Below, piece after piece: positions 7,801 through 8,397 of a stretch of DNA of 8,397 bases (position 1 is its first letter; each line of letters begins with the position of its first letter). The notes beneath the pieces are model-generated. The model was given only the letters and a program-made list of their open reading frames with translations. It ran no database searches and was not told the origin of the DNA. This DNA is from Bacteroidota bacterium (lineage in GTDB: Bacteria > Bacteroidota > Ignavibacteria > UBA10030). The stretch spans positions 1 to 8,397 of the forward strand of contig DOWV01000067.1 in NCBI GenBank assembly GCA_003519375.1, written 5' to 3'. The translations under genes were made by a program, and so were the position numbers.

Positions 7801-8397
7801 GAGCGACGTGTTCAGTAACACGCTGAACAGCAAGGCGCAGATATCACCGGCGCTTCTTCACTCGCCGCTCGCGCTTCCGGTTGTGCAGTTTCTCCCGCTA
7901 TTCCAGTCTGCCTTGCCTGGAACACAGGACGTAAGCGTGAACACCGGTCAGACCAGGACGCTGTCAGCAGGCTCTTATCGAAATCTCAGCATCAAGGAAG
8001 GCGGAAAGGTAATCTTCGCCGGTGGCACGTATCACTTCAGCAGCATCGACGCCAAGGGGAAGAGCTCGCTCTCGTTCACCGGGGCGAGCGATATCCGGAT
8101 ACTGACAACGCTCACTGTCGGTGAAAAAGCTGTCGTCGGACCGGCCTTGAGTGCACAGATCAGCGCTGCCGAAATCGTCTTCTACATCGAGGGATCCACA
8201 AGGAAGACGGATGCCGTGTCGATCGGTGGCAGCTCGACGATCGACGCGAATTTCTACGCGCCGTTCGGTTCTGTGACAATAAAAGAGAAGTCGGCCTTCC
8301 GGGGATCGATCATTGCAGAGGATGTCGTCGTCAGCGAAGGCTGTAATCTGACATTGAGCAGCTATTTCCTCGTCCATTCCGCCGGGTCGGGCGGCGG
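1847..8397 (+). CDS. Giant secreted beta-helix / metalloprotease / VWA multidomain protein (3' partial)
   Basis: One frame stays open from ATG 1847 to the right edge: 2183 whole codons, no stop. Residues 1-21 are a signal peptide (Lys3, hydrophobic core, likely cut FG|Q22). Residues 27-46 carry the entry motif NTSDSGPGSFRQAILDAN, familiar from exported parallel beta-helix proteins. Then: about 14 beta-helix repeats (roughly 110-1110); a linker beta-domain (about 1126-1222); a matrixin-like zinc protease (about 1241-1432) with HEVGH at 1373-1377; a VWA domain (about 1439-1617); seven GFN[W/Y]QG repeats (1632-1673) plus one at 1686-1691; a post-VWA beta-sandwich (about 1790-1914); and a beta-solenoid-like region from about 1915 to the edge. 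It is expected to be exported and either displayed on the cell surface or released; no membrane segment is seen after the signal peptide. A type IX secretion C-terminal domain would fit the suggested phylum but would lie beyond the window. The protease makes peptide-bond hydrolysis the only predicted chemistry; its target is unknown. It lies 100 bases after the small secreted gene and is probably co-transcribed with it. Confidence 0.92.
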   Translation, partial: MTKATILFVILICCTVSIGFGQSTYSVTNTSDSGPGSFRQAILDANGLPDMSVITFAIPGAGVHTIALSSVLPVITEPVKIDGWSQGGVGYMATPLVELDGTAATVGIGLNIQAPDVTVRGLAIMNFPQLTSGGNGIGIGIFGASSRNVWIYGNHIGVDGSGTLDKGNGQIGIWIASPASQNLIGTNSDDINDAAERNIISSNHTPGGWGILVASDSNIVAGNYVGCDISGVLRLPNGHSGVLIQGGSANLIGGPTPAARNLISGNAQNGVLIQGASTKANLVQGNYIGLNLAGTDSVANGFGGVNIFTDSNMVLGNVIAGNRRAGVIIQTTAATGNIVQGNFLGTDASGTQPLANSAGINIFNASGNLLGGTSPAERNLVSGNRVDGIILQGAGSTGNVIQGNYVGTDVTGTLPLPNRNNGITLGSLTKGTLVGGTTPGARNVISGNNFIAQGWGLLIQSSDSNLVQGNFIGTDVTGTMAIPNGVGLIVYAAGVNNVIGGTSPAERNVVSGNNGFAFSYVPGNGVVLMGAGASGNVVSGNFIGTDVTGLLALPNTNGGVGIGNNAHDNIIGGSTSGSRNIISGNGSAGVAVKGSSASANKVFGNFIGTTAGGDAPVGNGIGVSVDSASNTAIGSSTVGTGNLISGNALSGIYVTGNGMTIQGNLIGTDIAGTSAIPNGLSGGGSWPAIYVNSPSSNTLIGGSSSSARNVISGNNGDGISIWNSNTIGVSVRGNYIGVKLDGTSPLGNTVPSGVLYFGAGVSVRNYSSEITVGGLAPGEGNVIANSTHDGVVAFSGSHVKVLGNSIHSDSIGVAIYGVDSAIVSGNSVVANLYGGVMFNGATHALVGGMTAGERNIIAGNGTGPAPLGQGAHGISLIGIGTTANRIIGNFIGTDALGTSANPNSGDGIEIFNGASRNVIGGATPAERNVISGNGWTGIAMFGAGTDQNEVKGNYIGVDAAGTNNLGHPSGSGIWIGTDAKANVIGGTTPGSGNTIAYNGYTGVGLGGGRPSYNVIQGNSIKYNGSYPSGSGVVLQGGANHNTIGGTLPGSGNVIVHNGGNGVELVKAEVNEVLTAPTANAILSNSIISNGKLGIDLGGDGVTSNRVPAHPVPEPYPAIPDSINNAASYPFLYVGIPDSSIIRGSIVSWPNSLLRLEFYVNNEIDSSGSGEGETFVGFKNVTTDALGNALFDFTPSSAMAAGQYFSATATDTAGNTSEFSPVLIAGLVTKIYGDHYVINTTFSGIPLHWGNGKGNYTISEPNLPSGYQAQIQQGFSNWGNLPQIDYTFAGTTTSAVWGGNPDGLNNVVWVPNGQWSSVTGADPNTIAVTRVRYNSLTGELTDADIAFNGAYHWDIVSNPANPDSAHDIQNVTTHEVGHYSGLADIYNPGYAPYVPFMGVANDTVTMYGYIKKNEISKRIIHAPDLAGISFIYQNVPEDRVDLVLAYDGSSTFSALYNGFSPSQQSGAELVNKLRDGDRLGVIRLPSTVISPLTTISTGTRPTLVSQIQAMTAGGESAIGTGLEAGTSMISTAAFLGNHSRSLILFSAGEETNSPSALSSAVIQGLRNNGIRVFTLGFPQSTGQTLNSKLADSTGGGYYLAEDTTISQVVSQIWNKISGLQLLADTTFASNATGFNWQGGFNYQGGFNYQGGFNYQGGFNWQGGFNWQGGFNWQGALTDPGTVTILPGFNWQGSTGAIALVPPQAGLTLPASNLWGPSYVGFIPPQYSVITPDNVAYIPKPNQFYSDIQYVQGPTYSYYVVKNPVPGQWTLIPVGSTTNSSQVEPVRLSLVAVVEVAMDVSFNKSYYSQGDQVLIQASLTQGNGGEVQAARVRGGGQETAFSSVTNATVEMIVTPPSGIPQRVTLTNNGGGVYTGTFNNTSAGGTYNFRITAAGELPETQQPFSRLYEQSVFVTTPFNSNAVVLAGNSAVLRQGTTVKSGDIIVNNKLKSKGVASGAELEFKEDVSTPTGYAVKASSIIFKEKDVIKSDVFSNTLNSKAQISPALLHSPLALPVVQFLPLFQSALPGTQDVSVNTGQTRTLSAGSYRNLSIKEGGKVIFAGGTYHFSSIDAKGKSSLSFTGASDIRILTTLTVGEKAVVGPALSAQISAAEIVFYIEGSTRKTDAVSIGGSSTIDANFYAPFGSVTIKEKSAFRGSIIAEDVVVSEGCNLTLSSYFLVHSAGSGG
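2288..5130 (+). repeat. About 14 degenerate ~66-residue beta-helix repeats within the giant protein
   Basis: Each unit reads approximately as N-x-V/I-x-GN-[Y/F]-IGTD-xx-GT-xxx-PN, a GV-x-I segment, then N-x-IGG-x-[T/S]-P-[A/G]-x-RN-x-ISGN and G-[I/V]. Taking the GN codon pair that opens the IGTD loop as marker, units begin at 2303, 2510, 2699, 2867, 3053, 3251, 3464, 3656, 3833, 4043, 4253, 4508, 4700 and 4895, a mean step of about 199 bases (66 residues), each unit probably making about three helical coils. The repeats are conserved in protein but drifted in DNA (mixed codons for the same residues), so the array is old, not a recent expansion. This is the pattern of NosD/CASH-like right-handed parallel beta-helices; here most likely a stalk, or a carbohydrate- or protein-binding surface. 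No pectate-lyase-type catalytic residues could be identified. Confidence 0.88.
5222..5512 (+). other. Linker beta-domain following the beta-helix (domain inside the giant protein)
   Basis: Residues about 1126-1222. The visible phrases LLRLEFYVNNEIDSSGSGEGE, TFVGFKNVTTDALGNALFDF and ATATDTAGNTSEFSP form the small Ig-like beta-domain that commonly closes long beta-helix regions in bacterial surface proteins: a 'Y/F-x-N...SG-x-GEG' loop, a 'VTTD-x-x-GNA' strand pair and a final 'TATDxxGNTSEFS' strand. It probably caps the helix and joins it to the protease. No enzymatic role is expected. Confidence 0.72.
5567..6145 (+). other. Matrixin-like zinc metalloprotease domain (inside the giant protein)
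   Basis: Residues about 1241-1432. It opens with FSGIPLHWGNGKGNYTI and a helix containing FSNWGNLPQIDYTF, the usual start of bacterial matrixin domains. DADIAFNG (from about 5867) matches the strand before the active helix. The zinc motif HEVGHYSGLAD begins at base 5963: His1373 and His1377 are ligands, Glu1374 the general base, and the third ligand position is Asp1383 where most matrixins have His, as in snapalysins (HExxHxxGxxD). The Met-turn is TMYGY with Met1405, and the ending ISKRIIHAPDLAGISFIYQ matches the family's closing 'R.L..DDIAGI..IYG'. All catalytic residues appear intact, so an active secreted endopeptidase is likely. No prodomain cysteine switch is obvious. Confidence 0.87.
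6161..6697 (+). other. Von Willebrand factor A domain with degenerate metal site (inside the giant protein)
   Basis: Residues about 1439-1617, directly after the protease. VDLVLAYDGSSTF corresponds to the first strand and MIDAS loop (DxSxS, here D1446-G-S-S-T, with Thr for the last Ser). The segment RDGDRLGVIRL is the second core strand, GGESAIGTGLEAG the Thr-containing MIDAS loop (Ser in place of Thr), and RSLILFSAGEE the strand that normally ends in TDGEE; here the metal-site Asp is Ala1546. NNGIRVFTLGF and LADSTGGGYYLAED are the typical late strand and the 'TGG.yy.a' motif. VWA domains bind proteins or matrix, often through Mg. With Asp replaced, classic metal-dependent ligand binding is doubtful. 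Confidence 0.82.
6740..6865 (+). repeat. Seven tandem 18-base repeats encoding GFN[W/Y]QG
   Basis: Seven uninterrupted units start at 6740, 6758, 6776, 6794, 6812, 6830 and 6848. Each encodes Gly-Phe-Asn-(Trp/Tyr)-Gln-Gly. The fourth residue runs W-Y-Y-Y-W-W-W. Other changes are synonymous (AAC/AAT, CAA/CAG, GGC/GGT/GGA), so the peptide is held while the DNA drifts. An eighth, detached unit is at 6902-6919. The array lies between the VWA domain and the beta-sandwich. Its function is unknown. Confidence 0.97.
6902..6919 (+). repeat. Detached eighth copy of the GFNWQG repeat
   Basis: This encodes GFNWQG exactly but is separated from the tandem array by 12 residues (ALTDPGTVTILP). Its first codons differ (GGC TTT AAC), which suggests an old copy or the ancestral unit rather than a recent duplication. 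Confidence 0.9.
7217..7588 (+). other. Post-VWA beta-sandwich domain (inside the giant protein)
   Basis: Residues about 1790-1914. Upstream, VVKNPVPGQWTLIPVG (Trp1767) looks like the end of a first small beta-domain of the kind that follows VWA domains. Then MDVSFNKSYYSQGDQVLIQA begins a second, with VEMIVTPPSGIPQRVTL, NNGGGVYTGTF and TSAGGTYNFRITAAGE in the order seen in Ig/FN3-like domains behind bacterial and CLCA-type VWA modules. The final phrase PFSRLYEQSVFV closes the fold. The role is probably structural or binding; assignment rests on pattern only. Confidence 0.62.
7589..8397 (+). other. C-terminal beta-solenoid-like region, cut by the window edge (inside the giant protein)
   Basis: Residues about 1915-2183. 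It begins SNAVVLAGNSAVLRQGTTVKSGDIIVNN and later has DVSVNTGQTRTLSAGSY (from about 7928), then GGTYHFSSIDAKG, SIGGSSTIDANFYAPFGSV and FRGSIIAEDVVVSEG. Short strand-turn steps of the kind 'sLsaGsY.nl.i..gg...f.GGtYhF...' and 'G.s.i.a.fYAP.g.v.i......G.ii...v' resemble a domain seen at the tips of some bacterial exported and pilus-associated proteins (I believe annotated as DUF7305-like; not checked). The rungs are unlike the IGTD/ISGN repeats upstream, so this is a second, separate solenoid. The end, and any surface-sorting signal, is outside the window. Confidence 0.6.

Overview
The window holds three genes on the + strand: the tail of one gene, one small complete gene, and one very large gene that is still open at the right edge. 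GC content looks moderate, roughly 50-55% by eye. Both exported proteins have signal peptides whose likely cleavage point lies just before a Gln (LFS|Q and FG|Q), a habit typical of Bacteroidota and their relatives. Together with the very large repeat-rich surface protein, this suggests a member of the Bacteroidota/Chlorobiota/Ignavibacteria group. That placement is an inference; no marker gene is present.

Layout. Bases 1-491 are the C-terminal part of a radical-SAM-type protein, with a Cys-rich SPASM-like auxiliary-cluster domain. Bases 492-1230 carry no gene I can recognise. Bases 1231-1746 encode a small secreted protein of about 171 residues of unassigned function. After a 100-base gap with a good ribosome binding site, a single open frame starts at 1847 and runs to base 8397 without a stop (2183 complete codons), so its C-terminus lies outside the window.

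The giant protein is the main content. In order it has: a signal peptide; the entry motif typical of parallel beta-helix surface proteins (DSGPGSFRQAILDAN); about 14 degenerate repeats of about 66 residues that should form a long right-handed beta-helix; a linker beta-domain ending in TDTAGNTSEFS; a matrixin-like zinc metalloprotease (HEVGHYSGLAD, Met-turn TMYGY); a von Willebrand factor A domain with a degenerate metal site; seven perfect-length tandem copies of the hexapeptide GFN[W/Y]QG plus one detached copy; a beta-sandwich of the kind that often follows VWA domains; and a second, different beta-solenoid-like region at the right edge.

How they may work together. The small secreted protein and the giant protein are codirectional and closely spaced, and both are predicted to be exported, so they may be co-expressed. 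The giant protein reads as a surface or secreted enzyme: a long rigid stalk, a protease head, and adhesive or assembly modules behind it. The protease-VWA-beta-sandwich order resembles the animal CLCA proteins, though whether this is homology or convergence cannot be settled here. The most unusual element is the aromatic GFN[W/Y]QG repeat between the VWA domain and the beta-sandwich.
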